Assembly: GCA_051453625.1 (NCBI GenBank)
Contig: JBOZIK010000001.1
Span: forward strand, 147,719,350-147,768,934
Source of the DNA: Welwitschia mirabilis
Lineage: Eukaryota > Gnetophyta > Gnetopsida > Welwitschiales
DNA length: 49,585 nt
Reading direction: 5' to 3'
Shown: positions 1 through 11,680 of the stretch, piece by piece
Numbering within the stretch: position 1 is the first letter of the stretch
How the letters are laid out: every line of letters starts with the position of its first letter
The notes under the pieces: model-generated
The model's database searches: none
What the model saw: the letters and a program-made list of their open reading frames with translations, nothing else
Told to the model about the DNA's origin: nothing
Made by a program: the position numbers and the translations under genes

Positions 1-2722
1 CATAGAAACTAGGCATTTATCTATTAGTTTATCTGCAAAACAACTCAAAATACCCTATCAAATACACATAAGTTGGCGTTATAACATGGATTCACCTCCT
101 AATATATAGCTTCAGCCTTAGCCTTATCCTATTTAGTTCTATGTGAATGGGTCTTACTTAGTAAAAAATACACAAAAATTACATGAAATCTAATAAACAA
201 AGCTAAATACATTACATGGATACTAAAAAAAACCCTCAAAATTCATAGAAAAAGTAAAAAATTATGAAAATACATCCCACCTTCTCTAAAGGTGTTAATA
301 CATCCTATATTACCTAGTCATTGGAAGAAAATTTTAAAACATATGAAAAATAAAAAATAGTTTTTTATGCGCGCCCCACATAAGGTAAAAATTTAAAGTG
401 CTTAAATGAAAAATCTAACCTAGTAGAATTATAGAACACATCGAACTAATCAATTTTTCTTAAAGGACTACTATGTTTCAACCTATGGTTTGTAAGAAAT
501 CAAGTGTAAAAGATAAAAACCTAAATTTTTCTTATAAAATATGTAATGAATCATAACTTTTGAAATACATAATAAAAATCAAATTTTTAAGTTCCAAATT
601 AAAGAGAGTAAAAAACTAATCAACATACATGAAAACTACATGTTAAAAGGTTGAAAATTAGGAGAAAAATTGTAAAAGATCAGAGAAAGAAAAACATATT
701 TAATTTTCAAGAATTTGTAAAAATATGACAAATATGAAAGTAAATCTCATAGGGACAAGATCCAATGCAATGACAAAGATTAGGTGGATCATCATCTCTT
801 AAAGGAATAGATAAAAATAATGATAAAATGAAAAAAAAATAAGGGAAAATTGTTTGGGCCATGGTTTTATCACACTGTCATCTACTCACATTATCTACAT
901 GACAACCCTAGGATGCCTCTCAGAAAAAAATCAGACTGTCATCCACTTGTGTCATCTAGATGACTAGGTGGATGATGGGACTTTGAAAAAGTTTTGCAAA
1001 ACAAAAAATGTCAGATAAGAAATTTAGACTCAAATATTATCATAAAGATATTAGAATTTATCAAAAAGCTTGAAAAAATAAGGAATGGTGAAAACATGAT
1101 AAATCAGGATAAAATGGAAAACTCAAAATAAATGAAAAATAAGATTAAGAAAAACATACTAACTAGGTTGAAACTTGACAACAAAGACTGAAGAAATGTG
1201 CCTAAAATAAAGGATAAATAAGACAAAGTATAGTNNNNNNNNNNNNNNNNNNNNNNNNNNNNNNNNNNNNNNNNNNNNNNNNNNNNNNNNNNNNNNNNNN
1301 NNNNNNNNNNNNNNNNNNNNNNNNNNNNNNNNNNNNNNNNNNNNNNNNNNNNNNNNNNNNNNNNNNNNNNNNNNNNNNNNNNNNNNNNNNNNNNNNNNNN
1401 NNNNNNNNNNNNNNNNNNNNNNNNNNNNNNNNNNNNNNNNNNNNNNNNNNNNNNNNNNNNNNNNNNNNNNNNNNNNNNNNNNNNNNNNNNNNNNNNNNNN
1501 NNNNNNNNNNNNNNNNNNNNNNNNNNNNNNNNNNNNNNNNNNNNNNNNNNNNNNNNNNNNNNNNNNNNNNNNNNNNNNNNNNNNNNNNNNNNNNNNNNNN
1601 NNNNNNNNNNNNNNNNNNNNNNNNNNNNNNNNNNNNNNNNNNNNNNNNNNNNNNNNNNNNNNNNNNNNNNNNNNNNNNNNNNNNNATACTAACTAGGTTG
1701 AAACTTGACAACAAAGACTGAAGAAATGTGCCTAAACTAAAGGATAAATAAGACAAAGTATAGTACTTCAAAAGATATAAGGAATCTCATAAAAGTTATA
1801 AAACATTAAATATTTTTTATTTAATTCTAATTCTAAAATAAAATGATATATTGTGAACATACAATAAAGAAACTACTAAGTGATAAGATCCTATGTAAAG
1901 TTGAAAAATGTAAAAATGACTTTGAAATAATAAACTAAAAAACTAAAAAAAGTAAAATAAAAATAGATAGAAAGAACATAAAGAAGATTGCTTATCTATC
2001 CTAAATTCTAACCTAGAAAACCCTCATGGAAGACATCATAAAGCCACCTAAGTAAAAATGCATAACAAAATATATAGACTCTATAAAATTTCACTTAAAA
2101 AGGCTGTGATTATGATGATACTAAAAATTTAAGTACTTAGAATAATGAATGATAAGATTAAACAATATTAGAAATAAACTCTCTTACTTATACCCCAAAA
2201 CACACTAGAATCCACAAAAGTAAAATGATCATGTCAGAATACTAAGAGTTTAGAAAATAAGCAGTGCCTCTAATGACATCAAAAACACCATTGATCCCAT
2301 GGCTTTAAAGTCTATTAAAAATTTTCCATTATGAGGGGAGTGCAACCATAATTAGAGAAGTAAAAAATTATGAATCATAACCAAGTAATCCCCCAGGGGA
2401 GTTCCCATAGCCACCAATACAATAAAAAGTTTCTTTTAAAAAAAATTTACCTCAATCTGTTAGGACATCATCGTGATCATGTACTTTTCTTTAAGCATAA
2501 ACACAATAGTCATGATCATTATTTTCTTCCTCTTTTTTTAACAATATCTTTTTTAAATAATTCCCACATAATCACATACTCAAAAAGGTAAATATAAATA
2601 AGCAAGATGAAAGATAGAAAAGACCACTTCTAAATAACCAAAGACCTCATACCATTAAAAAGAAAGCACAAGAACTAAGGAATCTTTCTTCAAAGTGAAG
2701 TCCATAAATATATAAAGAAATA
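1..2722 (-). repeat. Inverted fragment of the Ty3/gypsy family seen at 8270-12270
   Basis: Read on the minus strand, this stretch follows the + strand sequence at 8270-10330 almost continuously, and then that at 12180-12270. Shared landmarks include the block at 2285-2360 against 8640-8700, and the CAT-rich block at 860-975 against 9480-9590. It is therefore a second, oppositely oriented copy of the spacer downstream of pol, lacking about 1.85 kb that the right copy carries. No coding sequence survives. Similarity stops near 2722, where it abuts + strand gag/pol sequence. The left end is cut by the window edge. Confidence 0.8.
1235..1685. other. Assembly gap (451 N) with repeated flanks
   Basis: The 79 bases before the gap (1156-1234) recur right after it (1686-1764) with a single mismatch. 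The homologous + strand copy near 9230-9304 has this segment only once. The two sides therefore probably overlap, and the true gap may be zero or negative. Any reading frame drawn across the Ns is spurious. Confidence 0.85.
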
Positions 2723-3505
2723 ATTTTTGAAGAAGTATGTGCTTTTAATCAAAGACTTTTGGAAATAAAAATCAAAACTAAAACCAAAGTCAAATCCAAA
2801 ATTAAAACAATTTTCAACCTAGGATAAATGGATGATAAAATTTTAAAAATTTTAAACAAATCATTCTAATTTCCAACAATTTAGAAAAAGATTTTAGAAT
2901 GCAAGTTCCTAGCCAAACAATTCTAGTAATGACGAGAGCTCATCTAACTCACAAAATTAAGGTGATCCACTTAGAAATTCCATTGATAAGTTGAGAAAAA
3001 CCCGAGAAAGAACAATTTTCAACATGGAAAATCTTGTTAGTATTTTATAATAAACTATGTTTGCTAATCAAAAACCACAAGGATTGCTTGTCATACAATC
3101 TCTACAAACCTAAATAAAGTTAGGAAAGATTATAAGGTTATCATGAGACTTCAACATCTCAAAGTAATAAAAATGATGAGGAAGAAGAGGATATAGAAAT
3201 TTTAGAAAATCATTCTTTTCCTTCTCCTTTAAATAATAAAAAGAGAAATTCTTCTTAAGAACAAGATAAGAAACCTACTATTCCTTAGCTTGATAGATTA
3301 AATACTAATCTTACTTTTGATGGTCATCTTAAAGATTTAATGAAAAATATAAGCATAAATTATCATTTTGAAAAATTTTATAAGAAAATTATAAATACTC
3401 TAAGTTGTGTAAAGATCTAATTAGGAGGAAAAAAAATAAATTATCCCTAGTAAAGTCTTCTTAACTAAATCCATTAACAACTTAGTCTTATAGAAATGTC
3501 CAAAG
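2723..3505 (+). pseudogene. Probable gag 3' remnant of Ty3/gypsy element A
   Basis: This lies directly upstream of the protease of element A, where gag should end. An open stretch at about 3172-3258 encodes an acidic run (DEEEEDIE) followed by a Ser/Pro/Lys/Asn-rich tail, the kind of low-complexity linker common between gag and protease in plant Ty3/gypsy elements. No zinc knuckle or capsid motif is recognisable and many stops interrupt it. The 5' LTR, primer-binding site and gag start are missing, apparently replaced by the inverted fragment at 1-2722. Assignment rests mainly on position. Confidence 0.4.
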
Positions 3506-3850
3506 TTTAATGATTTGGGGATGGCAACTGTTAATGTTACTTTGGAAGAAAATAGAAGAATAAAAAAGGCTTTGATTGATATAGGAGCTAGTGTCAACAT
3601 TATACCCTTACATATATATTAATGGCTTGAGTTGGAAAGTAGAATAGAGCCTACAAGGATTGTCTTAGAATTAGCAAATACATTAGTTAAGAAACCTTTA
3701 GGTGTGATTAAAGATTTAGTTATTCAAATTAAAGAAGAATTCTACCCTATTGATGTAGGTAATAAAATTTGAACATAATAGTGGTTATACATTAGTTCTA
3801 GAAAGAGCGTTTTGTATAATAGTCCATTATCTTATAGATACTTGAACAAG
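3506..3850 (+). pseudogene. Retropepsin-type protease of Ty3/gypsy element A
   Basis: Aspartic protease that would cleave the gag-pol polyprotein inside the virus-like particle. Reading from 3506, the frame contains the active-site motif DIGAS at 3578-3592 in the context ALIDIGASVNIIP. It continues in frame through a region resembling the family's flap and second hydrophobic motif (VLELANTLVKKPLGVI). One TAA interrupts it just after the active site, and frame is lost near 3770. The catalytic Asp-x-Gly is intact, unlike in the related element at 21430-26070. The DxGAS form with following Asn-Ile fits the Ogre/Tat/Athila grade. Confidence 0.8.
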
Positions 3851-4408
3851 AATGATGGATTATTATTTAGGGAATAATAACTTCATAATAAGAGTGTTTG
3901 ATAATACTAAAAAAGTTTTAGGTGATAATTTAAGTGTGGAAAAAGAGGTTAAATCAAGTTTATTTTTACAACATTATCCACTTGAAGAAATAAGGTCAAT
4001 GTTTCATGATCTAACTTTGTTTGATGATTAACTTGAAGTAGACAATTTAAAAGCTTTTGATAAAAATCAACTTGATTTTAACCATATCAAAACTAATTGT
4101 TTTAATCTAAAGAGTAGAAAAACTAAATCTATCAACTATGTAAAAGTTCAAGATCTAAGAAAAACTAAGATTTCTTATTTTAAGGATGGTTGTCTAATAC
4201 TAACATTCAAACAACAGCCTGAGATAATAGTAAATTTTCATGAAAATTTAATAGAAAATAAAAATCTAAATTTAAATCTGAATCTAAAATATTTACCTAG
4301 TGGACTAAAGTATATCTTTCTATGCAATGATTAAAACAAACTTTTGATAATTAATATAAATATTTTCCCTCAACAAAAATAGAGCTTAACATCACTTTTG
4401 CAATCTAA

Positions 4409-5150
4409 AGTAAATGCACTTTCTTAGTCCATAATGATTTGATAGCCATTCTTACCTTAATTATTCAATATAAAATTTACCTTAAGGATAATGCAAAACT
4501 TGTTAGAGAACCACAAAATAGAATTAATCTAACCCTTAAGCAAGTTGTAAAAGATAAAATCATTAAGTTAATAGATGTTGGAATTATTTATACCATAACT
4601 GACAGTGAGTGGATTAGCTCTTTAATAGTAGTACCTAAGAAAGATAGGAAGTGGAGGATCTATATTGATTTTAGAAAATTAAATAGAGTAAACAAAAAAG
4701 ACCATGGTTTTTTTTCCTTTTCTTGATTATACACTTGATAGAATTCAAAGACATGCTTTTTATTATGAATACAATTAGGTTTGTATTGCTAGTGAGGATG
4801 AGGCTAAAACTACTTTTACTTTACCTTTTGGTACTTTTACTTTTAGATGCATGACTTTTGGATTTTGCAATGATCTTGGTACCGATTAATATGTGATGAT
4901 GGGTAATTTTTTTAATATGTTAGAGGATTTAATAGAAATTTTTATGGATGACTTATCTATCTATGCTAAAAATTTTAAACAATTCTTATAAATATTAGAG
5001 AAAGTCCTTGATAAATGCATTTATAATGGCCTATATTTAAGTTAGAAAAAAAGTTTATTTTTAGTTAAAAGTGGAATTGTTTTAGATTATCATATTTCAA
5101 AAAAAGGGATTAGTATGGACTTTGGAAAAGTTGGTATCATTTAAAACCTA
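4409..5150 (+). pseudogene. Reverse transcriptase of Ty3/gypsy element A
   Basis: Copies element RNA into DNA. An uninterrupted stretch from 4409 to 4723 carries the fingers region, including IIKLIDVGIIY, VVPKKDRKW and IDFRKLN, all standard Ty3/gypsy RT landmarks. It has no ATG start, as expected for a polyprotein segment. After a frameshift near 4720 come the palm motifs: TTFTLPFGTFTFRCM at about 4807-4852, and an intact FMDD catalytic box at 4941-4952. Stops at 4776-4778 and 4887-4889 sit where relatives have Gln, and one at 5043-5045 where they have Trp. The VPKK motif runs directly into KWRIYIDF, without the longer insertion of typical Athila elements, so lineage is uncertain within the Ogre/Tat/Athila grade. 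Confidence 0.88.
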
Positions 5151-5780
5151 ACTCCCACAAACAATGTAAAATAAGTTCAATCCTTTCTTGATTATTGTAG
5201 TTTTTATCATTGGTTTATTTAGGATTATATAAGAATTTGTAAACACTTTCACTCATTACTAGAAAAAGAGGCTAGATTTGAATGGATTAAATCTTATCAG
5301 TTTGCTTTTAATAAAGTTAAATGTAAACTTTCTTATCCTTCCATTGTAACAAGACTTAATTGGAAAAAAGATTTTAAGTTAACGTGTGATGCTAGTAATT
5401 TTGCCCTAGATCGGTTACTTTGTCAAAAATATGAAAATGATTTTAACGTTAGATATTACCATAGTAAAAATATGTCTAGAACTCAAATAAATTATACTAT
5501 TATAGGGAAGGAAATGTTAGCAATTATCTTTTACCTTGATATGCTTAGACATTATTTTTTAGGCTTTTATATAAATTTTTATACTAACTATGCTACGATT
5601 TAATACCTTATGATTAAGAAAGATTCAAGTGCTATATTGATTAGATGGATCCTCCTTATGAAATAATTTAATATGATCATAATTGATAAAGCAAGAAAGC
5701 ATAATAATATTGCTGATCATTTGTCTCATTTTTCTTCTCCTCTTGATGATATTGTTATTGATAATTCTTTTTTTAAATGA
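5151..5780 (+). pseudogene. RNase H domain of Ty3/gypsy element A
   Basis: Degrades the RNA strand of the RNA-DNA hybrid during reverse transcription. The connection region contains a degraded FxxxxxFI-type segment. The RNase H core begins near 5360 with FKLTCDASNFAL; the first catalytic Asp is at 5388-5390. It continues through YYHSKNMSRTQINYT and KEMLAIIFYLDMLRHY, and ends near the IRWILL and ADHLSHF segments at about 5641-5735. Stops (for example 5665-5667, at a Gln position) break the frame. Order and spacing after RT and before integrase are normal for Ty3/gypsy. Confidence 0.85.
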
Positions 5781-5879
5781 ACAATGTTTTGCTATATCTT
5801 CTACTCATTCTCCTTCTTAGTTTGATAATATTATTAATTACCTTATTACCATGAAAACATCATAAAATTAGGCTTATAA

Positions 5880-7140
5880 GCAATGAAAATCCTTTCTCCA
5901 CAGAATAGGTAACTATGAATAGATAAAGCCACATCTTTATCGTAGGTGTAAAGATCAATTATGTAAAAATATAAACTTGATTGCAAAAGAATCTGATATC
6001 CTTTATCTTTGTTATTGTAGTATTTGTGAAGGTTATTTCAGTGGATAAAAAATGGCTAAGAAAATTCTTCATTCTGGTTCTTATTGGCCTACACTTTTTT
6101 AGGATTCTTTTAATTTTACTAGAAGGTGTAATACTTGTTAGCATTATGGTAGCCTTATTTATGCTTAGGAGATTCCTCTTAGATCTATTATTGAATGTGA
6201 ACCTTTCAATTATTAGGAAATTAATTTTATAAGCCCTATTCACCCACTTTCTAATGATAAGAATTATATTCTACTAGCTATAGATTATATTACTAAATGG
6301 GCTAAAGCTATTCCTACTTCTTTGAATGATGCCTGAAATATTTATACTTTTATCAGAACTTATATTTTTTAATGATTTAATTTTCTTAGGATTATAATTA
6401 GTGATTAATGAACTCATTTTATAAATCAACTTTTTAGGAAACTTCTTTTGTCCATTACAATAGAACATAAAAGGCTTATGCTTATCATCCACAAACTAAT
6501 GGTCAAGCTGAAAATGCAAATAGAGAAATTACGAAAATGTTATAAAAAATTGTCTCTATTAATAAGAAATCTTGGGCTTCTAAGCTTAATAATGTTCTTT
6601 GGGCTTATCATACTCCCTAGCAATATTTGCTTGGTTTTTTACTTTATGAACTTGTGTATGGATAAGTTTTTATTTTACCTATTAATGTGTGTTATAACTC
6701 TTACCATACTTCTTATCAACTTAATCTTGTAAACCTTCATGAGAATATTAAATATAGACTAGCCTAATTATCTCACCTTGATAAAAAAACATACTCGTAC
6801 TATACATTATTAATTAATTTATAAAGACCAAGCTAAGTTCAAACATGATATAAAGTTACTTCACAAAAAGTTTGAACCTAGTTAACTTGTCCTTTTATAT
6901 AACACTAGAATACATCTTTTAAATAACAAGTTGATTTGTAAATGATTAGATCCTTATCTTATAGAGAGAGTGCATTCTAATGGCTCTATCAAGATTTTCA
7001 ACTTAGAAACTAAGGAGATTCAAAAAGTTAATAGATAAAGGTTGAAACTATATGAAAAATATTTTGATGCAATCTTAAACATGATAGAAGCACTTGTTTT
7101 GGAAGTTTCCCTCAATGAGAAGGACTTCCACCCTATCATT
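5880..7140 (+). pseudogene. Integrase of Ty3/gypsy element A
   Basis: Would insert the element's DNA copy into the host genome. The HHCC zinc-binding region is visible around 5930-6150 (HSGSYWPTLF, CNTC). The core shows YILLAIDYITKWAKAIPTS at about 6267-6325. Of the catalytic D-D-E triad, the first Asp has become Asn (6223-6225, in EINFISP), the second is kept (near 6400, ISD), and the Glu is kept at 6510-6512 (NGQAENANRE). A degraded C-terminal region continues to about 7135, with LHENIKYRLA and HKKFEP-like segments. Many stops and at least three frameshifts are present. Confidence 0.85.
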
Positions 7141-7470
7141 GTCTGAATTTTTTTTTGGCTTATTCCTTTGGTAAATGTTATGATATCACTTGATTATCTT
7201 TTAAACTTAACTTATGTGTTGCTTTATGAAGTTTCAATGACTAGTATTCATATTTGATCATTTATAGTAATAAGATTAGATTTACCCAATCTTGAGACAT
7301 TCCCATGTTTATGGACTTTATTTTAAATGAAGATGCCTTACTTCTTATGCTTTTTTTCCAATGACATGAGGTATTTGATTATTTAAGAGTATTCTTTTCT
7401 ATATTTCATCTCACTTATTTACCTAAGTCTTTTTGACTATGTGATCATGTGAAAATTATTCAAGGAGGAA

Positions 7471-7476
<6 letters not shown>
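6655..7476 (+). repeat. Duplicated pol 3' end, copy 1
   Basis: Sequence from the integrase C-terminal region to the start of the GA microsatellite recurs at 7644-8440. The copies share the same landmarks in order: the tail ENIK.RLA, the spacer beginning TTATTCCTTTG, and the ending GATCATGTGA. They differ by many substitutions and small indels, so the duplication is old and is not an overlap artefact of the N gap between them. Confidence 0.8.

Positions 7477-7543
<67 letters not shown>
7477..7543 (+). repeat. (AG)n microsatellite
   Basis: An uninterrupted AG dinucleotide run of about 33 units that reaches the assembly gap, so its true length is unknown. The corresponding point in the second pol-end copy (about 8440-8465) has only a short purine stretch, so the run expanded in one copy after duplication. 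Confidence 0.95.
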
Positions 7544-7643
7544 NNNNNNNNNNNNNNNNNNNNNNNNNNNNNNNNNNNNNNNNNNNNNNNNNNNNNNNNN
7601 NNNNNNNNNNNNNNNNNNNNNNNNNNNNNNNNNNNNNNNNNNN
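7544..7643. other. Assembly gap (100 N)
   Basis: A round-number gap placed immediately after a dinucleotide run, a common cause of assembly failure. The amount of missing sequence is unknown. Confidence 0.95.
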
Positions 7644-8440
7644 GTTTGTGTTTTACTTGTTAATGTGTGTTATAAATCTTATCATGCTTCACATCAACTT
7701 AATTTTGTAGATCTTTATGAGAATATTAAACATAGATTAGCTTAATTAGATTACTTGATGAAAAACTTACTCAATACATTATCAAGTAATTCACAAGCCC
7801 AAGCTAAGTTTAAACATAATAGAAAGTTACTTCATAAAAAGTTTAAACCTAGTTAACTTGTCCTTTTATACAATATTAGAGTACATTTTTTAAATAATAA
7901 GTTGACCTCTAAATGGTTCTTATTTTATAGAGAGAGAGAGAGGCATTCTAATGGCACTATTAATATTTTTGACTTAGATTCAGAAAGTTAATGGATAAAG
8001 ATTAAAACTATATTAAAAATATTTTAATGCAACTTTGAACATGGTAGAAGCACTTGTTTTGGAGATTTCCCTTAATAAAGTGGACTTCCACCCTATCATT
8101 ATTTGAATTCTTTCTAGCTTATTCCTTTGATGGAATTTATGATATCACTTGATCATCTTTTAAACTTGACTTATGTGTTGCTTTATAAAGTTTCCATGAC
8201 TAGTATTTATATTTGGGTATTTCATAGTGATAAGATTAGATTCACCTAATCTTGAGACATTTTCATATCTATGGACTTTACTTTAAAGGAATATGCCTTA
8301 GTTCTTATGATCGTTTTCCAATGGAATGAGGTCTTTGGTTGTTTAGAAGTGACTTTTTCTATCTTTCATCTCACTTATTTATCTTCATCTTTTTGAGTGT
8401 GCGATCATGTGAGAATTATTTGAAAGAAGTATTATTTAAA
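7644..8440 (+). repeat. Duplicated pol 3' end, copy 2
   Basis: Second copy of the integrase C-terminal tail plus downstream spacer (compare 6655-7476). The first ~95 bases keep an open frame (CVLLVNVCYKSYHASHQLNF) matching the segment of copy 1 that leads into the integrase tail. A short GAGA run at 7931-7943 lies inside the former coding part. Confidence 0.8.
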
Positions 8441-10301
8441 AAAAGGAGCAAAAAAAAGAGAAACAAAATAATGATTACAATCTATTGTATTTATTCTTAA
8501 AGAAAAATAAATGGTCATAATGACATCCTACCAACTGGGGTAAATTTTTCTAAAAGGAACCTTTGGTAATGTTGGTAGCTATAAGAACTTCACTAAAGGG
8601 TTAGTTATTCATGCTTCATGGGTGATTACTTTTTTTTACTATGATTGCACTTACCTCATCAAGGAAAACTTGTAGTAAACTTTAAGGCTATGGGATTAGT
8701 GGTGTTCCTAGTCTCATCAAAGACATTTTCTATTTCATAGACTCTTAATATTCTCACATAATCATTTCACTCTTGAGGATTTGGGTGTGTTTTAGGGTGT
8801 GAGTAGGAGAGTTTATTTTTGAGTAGCTTTGATCTTATCATTCATTATTCTAAGCACTCAAATTTTTGGTATCGTCATAATCACTACCTTTTTTAGTGGA
8901 AACTTATGGAATTTACACATTTTATCATGCATTTTTACTAAGGTGGATTTATGATGACTTCCATGGGGATTCGCTAGGTTAGAAGTTATGATAGATAAGT
9001 AATCTTCTTTATATTCCTTATATCCATTTTTTTCCTACTTTTCTTTAGTTTTTCAGTTTGTTATTTCAAATTTATTTTCACATTTTCTCATCCTCATATA
9101 GGACCTTATCATTTAATAGTTTTCTTGTTATCCATTTATGACATATCATTTTCTTTTAGAATTACAATTAAACAAAAAATGTTTTATGTTTTATAACTTT
9201 TATGAGATTCTTTATATATTTTGGAGTTCTATACTTTATCCTATTTATTTTTTAGTTTGGGAACATTTCTTAGTTTCCTTGTTAGGTTTATCCTAGCTAG
9301 TATGTTTCCCTTAGCCTTATTTTTCATTTGTTTTGAGTTTTCTACTTCATCCTTATTTGTCACAACTTTTCATCATTCCCTATTTTTCAAGCTTTTTGAT
9401 AAATTCTGATACCTTTATGATAATATCTAAGTATAACTTTCTTTGCTAACATGATCATTTTTTACAAACTTTTCCTAGTCATCCAGATGACACAGCTGAA
9501 TGACAGTCTGATTTTTTTCTAAGAGTCATCCTAGGGTTGTCATCTAGATAATGTGACTAGACAACAGTCTGATAAAACCATGGGTCAAATTCTTTTCACA
9601 TTTTTTCTTTATTTCATCATCATTTTTGTCCATTCTTTCGAGAGACAAAAATTCTCCTAATCTCAGCCATTGCATTAAATCTTGTTCCTATGAGATTCAC
9701 TCCCAGATTTGCTATATTTTTGCAAATTCCTGAAAATGAGGTATGTTTTCCCCTTCCTTATCTTTTTCAATTTTTTCTTTCATTTTTCAGCCTTTCAACA
9801 ACTATTTCTCATGTATGTAGATCAATTTTTCATACTCTTGAATTTGGAACTTATGGATTTAATTTTCATCATTTATTTCAAAAGTTATGATCAATTATGT
9901 GTTTTATGAGAAAAATTTAGGTTTTTATCTTTTTACAGTTAATTTCTCGCAAACCATAGGTTGAAATGTAGTGGTCTTTTAGGGTAAATTGATCAACTTG
10001 ATGTGTTTTATAATTCTACAAAATTAGATTTTCCATTTGAATACTCTAAATTTTTACTTTATGTGAGGCCCACTTTAAAAAAACCATTTTTCCATTTTTC
10101 ATGTGTTTTAAAATTTTCTTCTCATGAATAGGTAATATGGGATGTATTGACTTCTTTAGGGAAGGGAAGGATGTATTTTCATAATTTTTTACATTTTTTA
10201 CTAATTTTGAAGTTATTTTTTAGCATCCATGTGATATATTTAGCTTTGTCTATTAGATTTTGCATAACCTTTTTGCTTAGTTTTAATTGAGTAGGCCCTG
10301 T
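8441..10301 (+). repeat. Post-pol spacer of element A (right arm of inverted repeat)
   Basis: Long non-coding stretch between pol and the ORF at 10302, matched in reverse orientation by 80-2560. Long untranslated spacers after pol are normal in Ogre/Tat/Athila elements. Within it, 9478-9575 carries partly palindromic CATC/GATG-rich sequence (GTCATCCAGATGAC) that also exists in the left arm. No conserved protein is readable; the small open frames around 9221-9909 are stop-free by chance in T-rich sequence. Confidence 0.7.
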
Positions 10302-11536
10302 ATGCATAGAGCTAGATAGGCTGAGGCTAAGGCTGAGGCCATAGAACAAGAGATGTATTCATTAGTACTACTAAAGGTTGAACATGTGGAGCCTATACAT
10401 CCCTTACCTCAACACGTACATTCACTTATAATCTAGACTACTACCATCCATGTGGAGCAATACTTCAGAGATTTCATAAGCAGATTAGAGCTAGAGGTTT
10501 ATCACATGCTCTTTAATTTATAGCTCTAATTGATCTTGAATGCATATGGAACATATTACATGTTAGAGACCAGAGATTTTTATGACACTATGCATATCAG
10601 GTAACAACCAAATTCTCATGGTTACCTCATGGATATAATGACATCATAGTGCTCTCAAAACCATATTGTAGTAGTTACAAATCTAGATGGTGTTAGGAGC
10701 TTACACATTCATTTTTTTTGTGGTATAAATGAGCATCATACATATGGCATAACACTAGATATCCCAATGGATGTAATACTAGATAGGCAGGGTATTCTTG
10801 TTACACAATTAACTCCTACCTGTAGAGTATTACATAGAGGATTGATTCATAATATCAGCTCATCATTTCATAACAACCACACCGTGGGCATATACCTTTA
10901 GATAGTAGTAGTGTTCAAGCAAGGCGAGTAGATGGATTTAGTAACTTTTATATGGAGAAGACTCAAGTCTATGATCAAGGCATGATAGCTACAAACTTTG
11001 GGGTATTTATACCTCCTTTTAGTTATGTTTCAATGATTTGTGATACCAAATCCCATGGGTGAATAGCTCCTTATGCATATTCAGATTTCCACTTGATATC
11101 TTCAAGAGATGAATATACAGGTATCCAGAGAGATAAAGAGACATTAGGTTTAGAGACTTGCAGTTAGAGTTATATTAAAGAAGATCTAGGTTTCTAAGCA
11201 AAAATCACTAAGACCATCAAGGATTTCATTGATCGAGGTATCTAGACACTTAATCAAAAGATCTAGATATTAGAGTAAAGGATCTCGATAGTTGAGAGGA
11301 GTGTTAAGAACTCTAACAAGTAGATTATAAAGGCATGTCAATGTATCATATCCATAGAGAAGAGTGTGATAGTTAACTTTCTAAAGGCAGTTTCTGTATA
11401 GGGAGATAAAATGGTTCACTCTATTTCTACATCATTAGATATCTGTCTCTCTATAGATTCTAAGCATCCTCCATGTTCTTATTCTACATCTAAGGGTGCT
11501 ACTCATACTGAGTTTAACATGAGGTATTGAGAAGAG
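10302..11536 (+). pseudogene. Athila-like second ORF (plant transposon protein / env-like), decayed
   Basis: An ATG at 10302 opens a frame that can be followed, with scattered TAG/TAA stops, for several hundred bases. It starts with an Ala/Glu/Arg-rich segment (AEAKAEAIEQE). It continues through ETRDFYDTMHIR, GVRSLHIHFFCGINEHH and LDIPMD, then RVLHRGLIHNISS. This order resembles the conserved VREFY... / VRG... / LGIP... / THxLLPR pattern of the ORF-1 or 'putative plant transposon protein' family found in Athila-type elements. A later part near 11210-11400 reads as a possible coiled coil (ISIVERSVKNS). Its position about 2 kb after pol fits the so-called env-like slot. Function in the family is unproven and the assignment is by pattern only. 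Confidence 0.5.
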
Positions 11537-11610
11537 TGACTTTTTATCATATTTTGTATCTTCCCTCTATACCTTTTTGTACTTAAAACTTTAGCATGGT
11601 GTACTTTTTT

Positions 11611-11680
11611 GATTTTCATGCTTATCTTTCTTTTTACATTTCATGCTTATCTTTCTTTTGATTTTCATGCTTATCATGAT
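11611..11680 (+). repeat. Short tandem repeat, ~24 bp x 3
   Basis: The core CATGCTTATCTTTCTTTT starts at 11617 and 11642, and a shortened third copy starts at 11666, giving a 24-25 bp period. It lies in T-rich sequence just downstream of the second ORF of element A. Confidence 0.8.

Noticed and set aside
1202-1771. Long minus-strand frame across the first N gap
   Set aside because: Most codons are N, and the two ends are the same repeated flank sequence.
9221-9909. Three small + strand frames downstream of pol as a short operon
   Set aside because: The reverse-complement arm does not keep them open, and the sequence is T-rich spacer of a retroelement.
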